In this document: one piece after another, positions 1-12,500 of the stretch | Position numbering within the stretch: position 1 is the stretch's first letter | Layout of the letters: the number at the start of each line of letters is the position of its first letter | Assembly (NCBI RefSeq): GCF_000485595.1 | Contig: NW_014577556.1 | Coordinates: 171,305-217,217 of the forward strand | Reading direction: 5' to 3' | DNA length: 45,913 nt | Origin: Priapulus caudatus | Taxonomy: Eukaryota; Priapulida; Priapulimorpha; Priapulimorphida; Priapulidae | Program-made: the position numbers and the translations under genes | Notes under the pieces: generated by a model | What the model was told of the DNA's origin: nothing | Databases searched by the model: none | What the model saw: the letters and a program-made list of their open reading frames with translations, nothing else

Positions 1-616
1 GATATATACAAGTATTATCTGTTATATATATAAGTATTGGGACCCATGTTCTCTATCCTTGGGCCCAAATATCAATGTAGGCATTCCAACGAAGATTACT
101 ACTAATAATAACACCAAACATTGGTAAGTCGGGGTAAGAGATAGATATTTATGGTACAGCGAGTAAGTTGTTAGTGTAGTTAGACTCTCAAACCCAAAAT
201 TTATACACACTTACGATCTATGCACGAAGTGAGGATAGATCTGACTGGAGCCCGTGTGCAGATACTTGGCTTCAAACGATTACTAAAACTCAATAGGTTC
301 AGTTTGTTATTTGATAATCGCGAGCCAAACAACCTAAACACAGTCACAGTTGCAAAGGTTGACATGTTGACTTTTTCGTACGATCCTACCTACCGGTAGA
401 TGGCGTGCCGTTAAGCGCACGTAGCTCAAAAGTTGTTAGTGTTTTTTTGCGCCCCATGTGAAACCTTTAAAACGGTAAATCTTATTAAACTACTAAAACT
501 CTTTGTGTATTGTTCTAGCGATGTTGTACAACAAACTTATTAATGTAATATTCATGGTGATAAAACTTATAAAACCAAGTTATACACATGTAACTTGCAG
601 GGCTGCCAACTCTCAC
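1..616. other. Non-coding start of window
   Basis: Bases 39-66 match the sequence flanking the Gypsy-borne palindromes near 42095 and 45655 (GGGACCCATGTTCTCTATCC). The rest is AT-rich with no recognisable gene or repeat. Confidence 0.5.
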
Positions 617-625
617 GCATTGACC

Positions 626-1312
626 TAGAAAGTCCTAGATACATTATTACATACATACAATAATGTAACTCAAACACGGGTAAGACTAGATACAATAATG
701 TAACCCCAACCCAAGAGGATAGGTCTTGGACCCCCTATCCTCTTGGGTTTGGGTTACATTATTGTATCTAGGTATAAGACTAATCCCCGGGCACTCTGTC
801 TCTGGCGCAGCCGGCTGAAAGGGGTGGTAGGATATGTTTACTATAGGCACTTTTAATTTTAACATATATTTTACGATATATTAAAGAATGATGCAAAAAC
901 CCTAAAAAGTGCCCTAACCCTAACCCTAACCCTAACCCTAACCCTAACCCTAACCCTGACCCTAATTAAATTTAAAATATATGTTAAAATCAGAAGTGCC
1001 TATATAGTAAACATCCTACCACCCCACCCCTTTCAGCTGGCTGCCACTCTGGCAGGGCGAGCCCATGCACAATGTAGTGGTGGTCGGGTAGGGTAGGCCT
1101 AAGTTGAACCCTAACCCTAACCCTAACCCTATCCCTATCCCTATCCCTAACCCTAGCCCTAAACCTAACCTAACCTAAACCCTAACCCTAACCATACCCT
1201 ACCCGACCACCCCTACATTGTGGGCTCGCCCTGCCAGAGTGCCCGGGGATTAGTCTTTTCCCCCAAACACAGGGTAGGAGTTACATGTGTTTGGGTTACA
1301 TTATTGTATCTA
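626..1312. mobile_element. Foldback DNA element with telomere-type loops, 9-bp duplication
   Basis: GCATTGACC occurs at 617-625 and 1313-1321, directly flanking a 687-bp unit, which is what a target-site duplication looks like. The unit is built of nested palindromes. TAGATACAATAATGTAAC-type arms recur near 687, 755 and 1295. GGGCACTCTG pairs between about 790 and 1240. Arms at about 827-875 and 975-1025 enclose CCCTAA repeats at 907-960. Arms at 1051-1096 and 1195-1235 enclose a second CCCTAA array at 1110-1190. No transposase is visible. A 9-bp duplication is typical of Mutator-type elements (knowledge); the class is inferred. Confidence 0.8.
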
Positions 1313-1321
1313 GCATTGACC

Positions 1322-2678
1322 GTGAGACTCACGCATTTTGACCAAATCTCACGCTCTCACGCTGATCTTACAATATCTCGCGCACAGCAAAAAAATACTG
1401 AGGTATCTCATGCATGAATATCCCTTCATGAATAAAACGCTGAAATATCTCACGCACAGCAAAAAAAATCTTACAATATCTGAAAACAGTCACTTTAGTA
1501 TGCACCAAATTGCACAAATTGAAGTTATAAAATGCAAAACTTAAAAAAGCTCCCTACCGTGAGAGGGGGGAAACACCCCTCCTACGCCCACCCCCCGCTC
1601 GGTCACTTCGCTCCCTCGCATCTCACTCTCACCTATCACCCAATGTTGGCAGCTCGATCTGAACTTGTTACATCTGTACTTAAGTTACTTCCACAAGTTC
1701 CCTTATCGATCATACTTACACTCACAGTCACAGTCACTTGAAGCGTTTCAATAAAGTATAATGCTAACTAAATACGAAATCTATTTACTACCAATTTCTT
1801 AATGTTTCTATAACTCTCTTTCAACTATTATTGCCGACAGTTTCCTGTAAATTCTGTCCAAATCCTATGTCCAACATGCGCTGCCGGCGGCCATTGCTCT
1901 CGCGGCTGCACTGTTGCACGCTTACACTATTTCAGTATTTGTTGCTACGGCCCTATAATCTATATAGTATATATAGTTGAATATAATTAAGCGATCAAAA
2001 AAGATTGTAATATTAGTTTTGTCATGAAAGATGAACAAATTACTATTATTAATTTGTTACTTGACAACAACAATGTTTTTGTCCACAACCAACACAACCC
2101 GCCCACCCCTCCACCGTCCACGTGCGGAAATACATAGTTCCCGCTGACTGGCTGGAGTAAGTTGGTCCCGGGCATTCATAATAGAATGATCTAGATAGCC
2201 CTGCAGCAACTGTACGCGGGCTAGAGTTATTGAGGGGCATGATACAAACTACTAACTCTAAATTTATGTAATTTTATGTGACAAAAAGTAGCCCCCCCCC
2301 CCCGTAAGCACAAAAAGAGCCCCCGAAAATATATTTACGGGGGATCTTTTTAATGGGGGGTTGGGAAAAGCCCCCGAAATTTTTTTTATTTGAGGGTTGC
2401 TATGCACAGATACCAAAATGGAGGCTGTTGTTGGTGTATTAGTGCTGTGATAGTGTGAAACGAAGTGAGCATCGTGCGAATTTTTCGGTCACACTTTCCC
2501 ACGTGCTCTATAATTTTGTTGTTTGTGCATAGTGGCATGCATGCACTGCACTTGTGTGTTTGAGAGGTGCATTTGAATGGCCTTTACAGGAAATTGTCAG
2601 TAATAATAGGCAAAAGAGAGCAGAGAAACATTAAGACTTTGGTAGTAAATATATTTCGTGTTTATTTACCATCATTTT
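1322..2678. other. Intergenic, no gene seen
   Basis: Contains short diverged direct repeats (TCTCACGC and AATATCTCACGCACAGC copies at 1330-1470) and G/C homopolymer runs at 2290-2380. I see no coding exon. Confidence 0.4.
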
Positions 2679-4245
2679 ATTAGCTCAGCTGACGAAGTCA
2701 GATGCAGCTTGTAGAATCGCATGAATGTCTGTCCGTCTGTCCGGCCGTCCGTCCGTGTGTCAACAGTTACGGCACAAATCTTAACCGCTCGACGTACAAT
2801 CTTGATAGTCGGGACGTCGGGGGGGATCGCGAAAAGGACTCGGGATGTCGAATTTGGGGGTCAAGGGTCAAAGGTCGAGATGTGTCAATGGAGGGGGAAT
2901 ATTTCCCCCTTAACTTAAGGTATAGGAGGAAATACGGAAATGCGGCACTAATCTCAACGGCTCGACCTACTCTCTTAATATTTGGTGTATAGTGTGATGG
3001 GAAGGAAACCCATCACCAGTGCGAAATTGGAGGTAACAGGTCAAAGGGCAGTGGGGGAAAGGTCAGATATCAGGCATTTTCTGAGGACATAGTTTAACGG
3101 ACCGAGTGCAAAACTTTTTTGTTTTAGCGCTGATCTACCATTTTTATCACTTTATTGAAAGGACCATGAAATCTACTTTCCGCTGACCCCGGTGGGGTCA
3201 ATCTCTATTAGAACATTGCCCCATGTGCATTCTCACTAAAAATAATAGGCCCCTTAGTGCGAACTGCACATTGGGAAACCCTACCCCCTATTGCAGACAC
3301 AATTGAATAATACCACACCCTATTGCATACACAATGAAAAAATCCCACCCCCTGTTGCATACACAATGAAAGAGTCCTACCCGGGGTCCTACCCCCCGGA
3401 GGAAGGAAAAGAGAGAGATTATTTATCACATGAGAATTTATTTGTCACAGCTTAAAATACTCAACTAAGTTACATTGGGGTTACATTGCACTGAACTTGG
3501 TTACAACTGCATCACAGCTAACCTCCTTGTATTGTATCATCTGCATAGACCACTCGCATCTATTTTCTCAAAAATGACAATTTCAGGAGCAGCTATGCCC
3601 AGGCAGGTATACAATTAAGAGAGGCTGTAATATATTACATTTCTTTTAAATTTCAAGTGCATGTTACCTCTCCAGCAAGCCATCAATGAGAAGGTCTATC
3701 TTGTTGACCATAAAATCTGTCAGCCATCATACATACTGTATGTATAAATGCAGAATAAAACCTGGTAATAAAATGAACTTTAATTGAATTATTAAATTTG
3801 AGACTGAGTCCAAATATCTAACATAAATAGCAAGCTGGGTGAATGGCAACTCCCAATCCTGCTCCCAATTCCCCTTGCCCTGTTTGTTTAGGGATGGACC
3901 GCCTGTTCCGGGCCTGGGGCGGGGTACTATGTGGTTCGTCATGAGGGGGGCCTACTGCGGGCGCAGTGCTTGACTTGAACGATCCCGAGGGCTTTTTGCG
4001 GGATTAGCTTTGTAAAGGGGGGCCTATTTGCTCCCGCGCGGGTCCGCTTTAGAAGTTGAAAAACACCACCCTAACTCGCAAAATTTGGAATGCACATGGG
4101 GTAATAACGGCATATATAGTGACTCCCTCCGGGCCGCTGACGTGCGAAGAGTAAGTGTCTGATAACCTTTTGAGCCTCACGAGGAGGGTTAAACATGGAT
4201 TTGTTGACTGTTAACAAAGGACTGAACTGCTTTTGCTATTAGAGC
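2679..4245 (+). repeat. Interspersed repeat family A, copy 1 (interrupted)
   Basis: It begins TTAGCTCAGCTGACGAAGTCAG followed by ATGCAGCTTGTAGAATCGCATGA, and ends near GTGTCTGATAACCTTTTGAG, ACATGGATTTGTTGACTG and TGCTATTAGAGC. The same start and end recur at 16123-16865 and, reversed, at about 43456 and 32605. The unit is about 600 bp without the element at 3188-4133. It has CCGT/GTCC tandem bases near 2730 and GGTCAAAGGTC motifs. The class is unknown. Confidence 0.75.
3188..4133. mobile_element. 946-bp DNA transposon inside repeat A
   Basis: CCGCTGAC at 3180-3187 and 4134-4141 is an 8-bp target duplication. The ends are inverted: CCCGGTGGGGTCA on the left and CCCGGAGGGAGTCA reading in from the right, with CCCCATGTGCATTC in both arms. 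The interior has four tandem units of about 32 bp around 3270-3390 (CCCTATTGCATACACAATGA). Removing it rejoins repeat A. No transposase is seen. Confidence 0.8.
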
Positions 4246-6285
4246 CACCTCCACCCACCCTCCACCCCACCTTCCCCCCACCACCACCACTACGCTCGTG
4301 CTCGATGCATATCCATGATAACGTTAATATAGCGAAGTCATTAAAGTTACACAGCTATATCTTTATTACTGTACTACCGGTATAGCAAAGCCTATCAACG
4401 CGTTGGCGGGAGGGCGCACTTGATTCGGTTGCCAGTGAGTTTATCAGAAGAATACCCGGCTACAGTACACGTCAGTTGAGCGCTGTTGCTCTGCGGCACT
4501 TGTTATTGAAACGTTGCGAGTGCCTGTGCTGTGGGCGCAATCTTGGTGTGGTACCCAGGGAAGTCTGTCCCATTTAAAAATATCAACAAGATATGTAGGC
4601 TACCCTCTAATCCTGAGTGTAAGTCAGAGGTTCACATTTAATAATATAGCATTATGCATTACGTTCGTTATATCACATGGAAAAGTACCAGGCATATTGT
4701 GTGTAACTGTTGAGTACATATTCATTAGTGATGTCCCGATGATCGATTATAATCGAAAATCGATCGATTATAGTCTCAAATTCGATAATCGATTATGAAA
4801 ACAAATAGATATTGGGCACCCCCTCTAATAGTTATAGTACTGCCATACGCTACAACTGTGCCAAGTTTGAGACTTTTGTCACTCCTGTAATGATTCGGCC
4901 CATATTTTGCACTAAGGGACCTGACTAATAGCAACATGTCGTCATTGGTCGTAATGAAGATTTAAGCATTTGTTCTCCGAAAATGAACGTTTTTTCAGCA
5001 TTTGTTCTCATATTTTCTCATTTTGAAATGTTTGAGAGGAGTTGTTTGCTCTGCTCTGAGGTAGTGGGGGCAGTACAATTAAGCAGCAGTGAACTGTAGC
5101 TGCAGGCCTATATCAATCAAGTCTTCAATCAATAATATGGCATCCAATGAATAAATGATCTTTTCCATTATGTACACTCAATGATCAAGTATCAATTAGT
5201 AATATATAATATTATAATAATATGATCCAGTGTAAATTAACATAGAAGTGCACATATACTCAGCTCCAGTAAGCAGCGTAGGTGATTGCTAAACACAAAA
5301 AACTATGATAATGGGATGTTGGCATGGTTGAGTATATTGCAAGAGCTTGTAGTATATTATCAAGAGCTAATAATACCAAGGTATTATTAACTCTTGATAT
5401 TATGAAACTATCTGCGAAATCCAAATTAGTAACAGCCGTAGTAATTATCAACAGCAGTAGAGAGTGGTAGGTGAGCTCCAAAATGTGATTATACCTCACT
5501 AACCTTTGACCGAATAGAATTCAATGCCTACTAATCAGCATATAGCCTTCTACAGCAGGCAGTACTGTTAAACTTGTTATCTGTGTAAAAACGATTAGGA
5601 ACCCATTTAACCAACGCGCGGGCCATCGTAACATGATAGATTATGTGTCACAACGGGGATGCATCTATTATACTGGGGATATAATCACAAGTTTACCCAT
5701 AATATTGCAAGTGAACTCAGTTGGCGGCAAACAGAATGTCAGAATTGTGATAGGTCTGGTTTTCTGAACAGGTCGAACAATTCAGGCTGAGTCATCAATG
5801 CTGGTATGTGGCTGTATGTGCATGGTCAACAAAACATGCAAGATCACTAGTTGCTGTGAGCATTTCGCCATACAGAGGTAAGGGGTGGGAGTCACAGTGG
5901 GAGTATGGGCATTGCGCCATAAGGGGGTGGGAGTCACACACACACACATCTTTGAGTCCATAAGCAATCATAGGCCTATCATTTGCTCAGGCTAAACAAA
6001 GCCTTTATGGTGAGCTTCTATTACATTAAAGTGGGTTGCTGTAAACCTGTTTTCATAATAACTATTTTTACTTGCTATATTGCAAGGGTTTAACAGCATT
6101 TTTACAATTACTAAAACTCTTTATGTTATAGAATAGGCCATCCTTTCTCTAAAACACTACTTCCGTGCGTGGACTCAATTTCTCCCTTTGAATACTGCCT
6201 CAATCGCTTGGTCACTCACGTCCTCACTCGCTAAAATGCTCATTCAGTCGCTTCCTTATTCACTCATGCTGACCCAAGTATTTAT
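4246..6285. other. Intergenic, no gene seen
   Basis: A cluster of ATCGATTAT palindromes at 4738-4797 resembles degenerate inverted-repeat element ends. The rest is AT-rich without a supported exon. Confidence 0.35.
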
Positions 6286-6289
6286 TGAC

Positions 6290-7085
6290 CCAATCGCTCA
6301 CACTCACCCATCCACCCTCTCACTAGCCAACCCACCCGCTCACACTCATGCACCCATCCACTCACTAGCCAACCCACCCGCTCACACTCACCCATCCACC
6401 CACTCACTAGCCAACCCACCCACTACTCACTCCCTCACTCACTCATAGCAACCCACGCAGTCACTCATGCACCCATCCACTCACTAGCAACCACCCGCTC
6501 CACTCACGCATCCCCACTCACTCAGGCCAACCCACCTCCGCTCACAACTCACCCTCACCCACTCACTATGCAACACACCCGCTCACACTCACCCACCCAT
6601 CACTCACTGCCAACCCACCCTTCACACTCACCCACCATCACTCACTAGAGCAACCCACCCGTTCACACTCATGCACCCATTCCTCCCAACTTCCACTTGC
6701 CAACCCACCGTAACTCACCAGTCCATCCCACTCACTAGCCCAAACCCACCCGTCACACTCGACCCACCATCCACTCAACTAGCCAAGCACCTGCTCACAT
6801 CACCCACCATCCACTCACTAGCCCACACCTGACCTCACACTCACCCACCTCCACTCACTAGCCAACCACGCGCTCCACTCGATGCACCATCCACTCATAG
6901 CCAACCCCCCCGCTCACACTCACCCACCCATCCACTCACTAGCCAACCCACCCGCTCACACTCACCCACCCATCCACTCACTAGCCAACCCACCCGCTCA
7001 CACTCACCCACCCATCCACTCACTAGCCAACCCACCCGCTCACACTCATGCACCCACCCACTACTCACTCACTCACTCACACAGT
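6290..7085. repeat. 42-bp minisatellite
   Basis: Unit AGCCAACCCACCCGCTCACA then CTCACCCACCCATCCACTCACT, about 42 bp, tandem throughout. The copies at about 6900-7030 are nearly identical, while those at 6450-6890 carry many single-base indels. The ORFs across it are translations of the repeat. Confidence 0.92.
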
Positions 7086-9189
7086 CACTCACTCTGACTG
7101 TATAGCATCTTTTTGACTATCCATCTATACATCAAAAATAGTTTATAAAAATTAAAACGCTAAATTATTAATGCTAAATATCACTCACTTTCCAAGGTTT
7201 ATGTTTTCGTTATGTGAAGGAACAGTCTAAAAATCATCAGATCAAGGAGGTTAAAGATTAGAGGTACAATTTACTTTCTTTTGACTTCACTTTTATGTAT
7301 TTCATTATATTATTCTGTTTCTAGTATTTGCTATAATTATATAGAACGCACTGCCAATACTCCACACTGGTTTTACATTCCAGCTCAAGTATATCTATCT
7401 AACTCAAATATTGATACAAGTAGCGTTGAGGCTATCCACCCCGTTATAGATGCTTTAACAGGTGTGTTATCCGATAGTGTAGTAAGGCATGTTTATAAAT
7501 GTTTAAATATATAGCATTTGTAGCTACATCGTGTTTTAACTGTAGCACACACATTTCATCCCCTTTTAATATAATTCCGTATTTGTTCAGTTTTATCTGG
7601 AAGCATCCAATTTTAACACGACGCACCCACTCGCGTACACGGATGTGTGCTTTCTTCTAAAGAAAACAGCCTACAGGTAAGTTGGCATTGCCATATTGCC
7701 TTGTTGCATTGTATACCTTATGTACGTGTACAGTTGGCACCGGAGTGGGTGGCTGCTGATTGTCCACATATTTTGCTCTGCAGGTGAAGCTTATTTGCAC
7801 ATAAAAAAAGTTTGCTGTTAGCACCAAGTGCAACATGTAAATTGTTAGGAATAGCCTTCGAGTTTCCTGATAGCCCCTCGTCTATTGCCCAACAGATCAC
7901 TGTGAGTGCGTGGTCGTTTATGTTTCGTGAACTGTGCATGCTCCAATCCATGCATATCGTACAGTGTAAAAGGTATGTAAGGTGGTAAATCTTTTTGTGA
8001 TGTGTTTGCGCATTTCGAGGTACTATAGCAAAGCGAGCAGCGCAGGTGCTGGCCAAGGTAGGGGGGTCCGAGGGCATGCTCCCCCAGAAGATTTTTTGTA
8101 AAAATGGTGCAATTGGTGCATTCTAAGCTATTCTGAACCCATTGTCTGAGACTCTTGAATCTCTTGAAGTTGTCAAAAGTTTAGTCAGCGAGGCGGTGTT
8201 TTGGACAAATTTCTGTGTGGCGGCTGAGAATTTGAGCGAGGCGACCCGCCTCGCCCGTGTCAATGCAGGGTAAACACTGTCATAGATAGGGTTACATACG
8301 TTCATTAGGAAAGTAGTTTGCTCAGGCAGTGTATGCGAGAGAACTGGATCAATCTATGCCTCGTACAGGAATTTCACAATTTAAGTGCAAAGTTTGTGAT
8401 GAGGCTAAACGTTTTGATACCATCAAGAAGGCTTCAGTCACATGCGTTGGGTATTGCTCATCCACTCCCTTTGTACGCAATATTCACTTGATTCCATATA
8501 TCATGCTTTGTTCATAAACTGGAGTAAACGAAATTACAACAAAAATATTAACATTGCCTTAGTTATAGACTGATGTATTGTATGCCATCAGTATTCAAAT
8601 CAGTTTGACAATTGTTTAATTTGTGAATATCAGGAAAAGGAGCCTCACCCTAGTGCCTCACCCCCCACATCAATGGGATGGTTGCGTGGGTGAGTACGAG
8701 AAGCTGCGGCTGGCTTCAGCATTCCAGTAAATTTGTCGAGAGCATCACCAGCACGCCCATAGCTGATGCTACCCAGCTTCCTGCACGGTGATCATCGGTT
8801 TAAGGTAGGTTTGTTCTTGGCTTCTTGCCTGTCATCTTTTCTTTTATCACTACTGCTGCACTTGATGTTTGCTTTCACTTATTTGTACTGCCTGCTGTGA
8901 ATCTGCACATATAAGTTAGGTACAATATGTATAACCCCTTTCGTTCAAAGCTGCAAGTCGGACCGTGTTCGCATTTCAGCAAGTTTGGTTTTTCGCATTG
9001 TGTCAAAAAGGCAGGCACGTGTGCTTTCATCGTTTGTGTGTAATTACTAATAATGTATTTACTTGTTCAGTTCAGTTAAGTTAAATTGAAATAGTATTTC
9101 TAGAATGTGGTCTATGGATCAGGTAGTTCTCTTGCAAAGTTAATATGCAGTTTCACATGAAGAAGCGTGACGTACTTAGTCAGGTTGAC
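7086..9189. other. Intergenic upstream of the K2P gene
   Basis: No supported exon. GGGGGGTCCGAGGGCATGCT near 8068 resembles a motif common in old DNA-transposon remnants (weak). A 5' untranslated exon or promoter of the channel may lie here but is not identifiable. Confidence 0.35.
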
Positions 9190-9190
9190 A

Positions 9191-9236
<46 letters not shown>

Positions 9237-9325
9237 GTTATTATTGTTAACATTAACATTAACATTATCCTCATCATCCTCATCATCATCATCATCATCA
9301 TCATCATTATCATCATCATATTATA
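9191..9325 (+). repeat. Microsatellites (ATT)n, (ATC)n
   Basis: A run of ATT trinucleotides at 9192-9245, then an ACATTA run, then ATC/TCC trinucleotides to about 9318. It lies just upstream of the first coding exon of the channel. Confidence 0.95.
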
Positions 9326-9423
9326 TCCCTTAGAATAAAGTTGGACATCTCAAAAAGCAGGCAATATGAATGCATATATTTTTGTTTATATCCTCAGAGT
9401 GTTTACGCAGAGATCTATCCACC

Positions 9424-9565
9424 ATGCACTGGAAGATTGTGGTCAGCCTAGCCGTTGCATTTCTAGCATATCTTATGATAGGGGGTGCCGTTTTCCAGGC
9501 TCTAGAGAGGTCCAACGAGACTGAGGCAAAGACTGTGTACATGGATGTGAACAAGGACTTTCTCA
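9424..9565 (+). CDS. K2P exon 1 (coding): start codon and M1
   Basis: Acceptor TATATCCTCAG ends at 9397, and the donor GTGAGT begins at 9566. Residues 1-47 include a hydrophobic M1 and the family signature VFQALE, followed by an NET glycosylation sequon at 31-33. The exon ends in phase 1. The ATG at 9370 lies upstream of the acceptor and would read through intron sequence, so the ATG at 9424 is preferred. Confidence 0.9.
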
Positions 9566-12500
9566 GTGAGTTATGCAACCTTACTAACCTTTATTTTTCC
9601 AGTGTATGGTTTTTCTCATGTATTTGTTTGAAATGGATTATGGTAGAGCATTTATGGTGGAAATGTCAATGTATTTCATAAATTGTGTGCTGGTGTACTC
9701 TTACTCCCAGCCCCCACCCCATCACCCCAACTGGCACTATTTATATATTAATGCCTGCTGTTGTGGCGCACTATGCATCTCATAGTGTTGCTGAGGCGAA
9801 AGGAATAGTGCCCGGGGAGCGTAGCCGAGGGCACTATTCTTTCCAAAGCCAACACTATGAGAACATCAGTTGCCCCAAACAGGCAGGATTAATGTTTTTA
9901 GTGCATAAACATGACTATGAAAATCTACTTTTCATGCGTATATACCTTCTTTATACTCCCTAATTTGCCGGTGCATTCGATGTGACAAAACGTTCGACAC
10001 AAACACAACCGCCGTTCGAAATTACTCTTGCGTGGCGCCCAGACGCAGGAGATTCGTGACGTAAACACCATGCGTTATAATAACAATGCGTCGCGCACTA
10101 TCGCTTCATAGTGCCTGCTGCGTTATCCAATGAGATTGCAGCGATTTATCACGTCATGCACTAATGGTTAGCATGCTGGCAAGTTGGGCACATGCATGAA
10201 CACTTATTGTATCCATAGAGCCACCTTTCTGCTGTAGAGGACAACTTTCACCTAGTTGGAGTTATTTAACTAACTTACTTGAATTCTCAACACTATTAGC
10301 CTACTGGACATAAAAAGACTGCCAAAACCTGTTTCACAAAATGAAAAATATTGGTGCAGACACTCCCCATATGTATAATATAAAAAAAAAAAGTAATCAA
10401 AGTCATTTACAAGGGAAATGGAAAATAAATAAATGAGAGGTTGAATGTTGTGTTCAGTTACTGGTGGTTTGATAAATGGGTTTTGTCAAGATACTGAAAT
10501 ATAAAACATCAAAAACTATTGAGTTATTGCACGTTTGCATGGCCCTGTGTAACTGCATGGATGTTTGAACGAATGAGCAAATAACTATAGTGGTAAGCAT
10601 TAACAAACAGTTGATTTTTCCTGGTGCTTCGCAATTACTATAAACTCCAATGGTTAATCGTATTCAATCACATATGATATGTACAGGTTTCGGAATGGAG
10701 ATATTACCAACGGTCTAACGGCAGCTTACTACTATGTAGAGTCCAATCATACATTCACAAATGTGTGTGGCGCCTCACTGAGCTCCAGTGTTGGTGGGAT
10801 TCCGCACGTCATGTGCACCCACGAGGTTCCTGTCATCATGTTTAATTTTGTTTGCTTTGCGTCGGATAGAACATTAATCGGTAGTCACTAAGCGAGCGAG
10901 TATCGCAGGAAGTTCGCGTGTTTATTCAAGGCTAACGCGCTCCATTAGGAGTATTTTTACCAACTTTGATATCATTAATGATTAATGATTAATGATTGAC
11001 AATCCTAACCCTAACCCTAACCTAAATGACATTAAACCACAAACTAATATATGACCATGACCATATATATTATATATATATCAGGAGTAGATAATAGGGA
11101 GATAATAGGGTAGATAATACCTATTATCTACTCCTGATATATATATATATGTTATTATGGCCATTATAATGACATTAAAGTTGGGAACACTCCTAATGGA
11201 GTGTCACCCTTATTCAAAGCATGAGTTGGTCGCGTATGCATCACTCGTAATGGATACACTCTTGAATGAATGGGCCGTTGGCTAAAAAATATTGACCCAG
11301 GTTGTATATAAACCTAAAATTGTTTACTAATGTATTATTTTATTGATTTATAATGTGCATTACACATTCCTTTGATGAGTTAGTAATAAGCAGCTATCTA
11401 TTTCAATAGGCTTTATATTTGTGTGTATAGCAAGAGTTATTATATTTAAGCCTATAATATAGTTACCTTCGCACAACTGAGTTGCTGGGAGGTAATGTGA
11501 TCCCTCTCGTGTGATGCGTTCGTGTGTGTGTAGCCAGCAGCGAGCCAGCAGTTATACACATGTATACATGTTACAACTTACACGCGTTGGCGCGTTCGAT
11601 TCAGCACCAGCTCGCCTTAGGCCGTCCAGTCAGCAGCAGCTCGCCTTAAGGCGTCCAGCCAGCAGCAGCCAGCAGCGAGCCAGCTGTTATACACATGTAT
11701 ACATGTTACACGCTCGCGGAGGTATGCACTCTTTTCGAGTGCCCTCTGTCTAGTTAGTATCATGTGGTCAGTGTATCATTGTTGGTGAGAAATAGTAGCA
11801 ACAACAGAGTTCAGCGACCTTGGTGTATGTATGAGTGTAAGGACGAAAGAATATATGAATCAGAAAAGTACCCATTGATGAAATACTAAAAAGTTCATTT
11901 ATGTAAATCATGGGTTATTTATTGGGTTCGGTTTCACTCACTATTAATTGCAAAAGTACTATAGTCTTAAATCTGTTTGTTGTTATAATCGTTACCTAAA
12001 AAGTCAGGCTATACTGCATGGTCATTAACCTATAATATTGTAAAATTGTACATGCACGCTATCTGATGTAGGATGCATGATTAACAAGAGCAATCGGAGA
12101 TAGCAAACCTCCGCCACAGCGTAGCAGTGCCCCATCTTGCTGGTACACCCAATATAGTTTGATGAAATTTTCAGAAATTTGAAAAAAAAAGATTCAGGAT
12201 TTTTTTTTTATGAACTTCGAATGCATCCGAAGTCTTCCCCACAAAAAAAAATCATAAAAAAATCCTGAATCCAGATCTGGATCCGGACAACCACCAAAAT
12301 CTAATCGATTGGTTGTTGGCCCAAGACCAACCCGTCCAAAAAAATTCATCAAAATCCGTCTGTAACTTTTTGAGATATCCTGTTGACAGACAAACAAACA
12401 CACAAACGAACAGACAAACAAACACACAAACGAACGGGCGAAAACAACCTCCTTGGCGGATGTAAAAATTCGCAATTGCCATTTGTGCAAATGTGGGATT

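Noticed and set aside
626-1312. Window start as a chromosome end (subtelomere)
   Set aside because: The CCCTAA arrays are short, lie inside inverted-repeat units with target duplications, and recur across the window next to genes.
6290-7085. CRISPR-like array
   Set aside because: Units are directly tandem with no unique spacers, in an animal genome; it is a minisatellite.
7281-7514. 77-residue ORF upstream of the K2P gene
   Set aside because: No recognisable motif, no splice context and AT-rich composition.
9145-9333. Leu/Ser-repeat ORF
   Set aside because: Translation of ATT and ATC microsatellites.
10679-10891. 70-residue ORF in K2P intron 1 as an extra exon
   Set aside because: No K2P similarity, and exons 1 and 2 join in phase without it.
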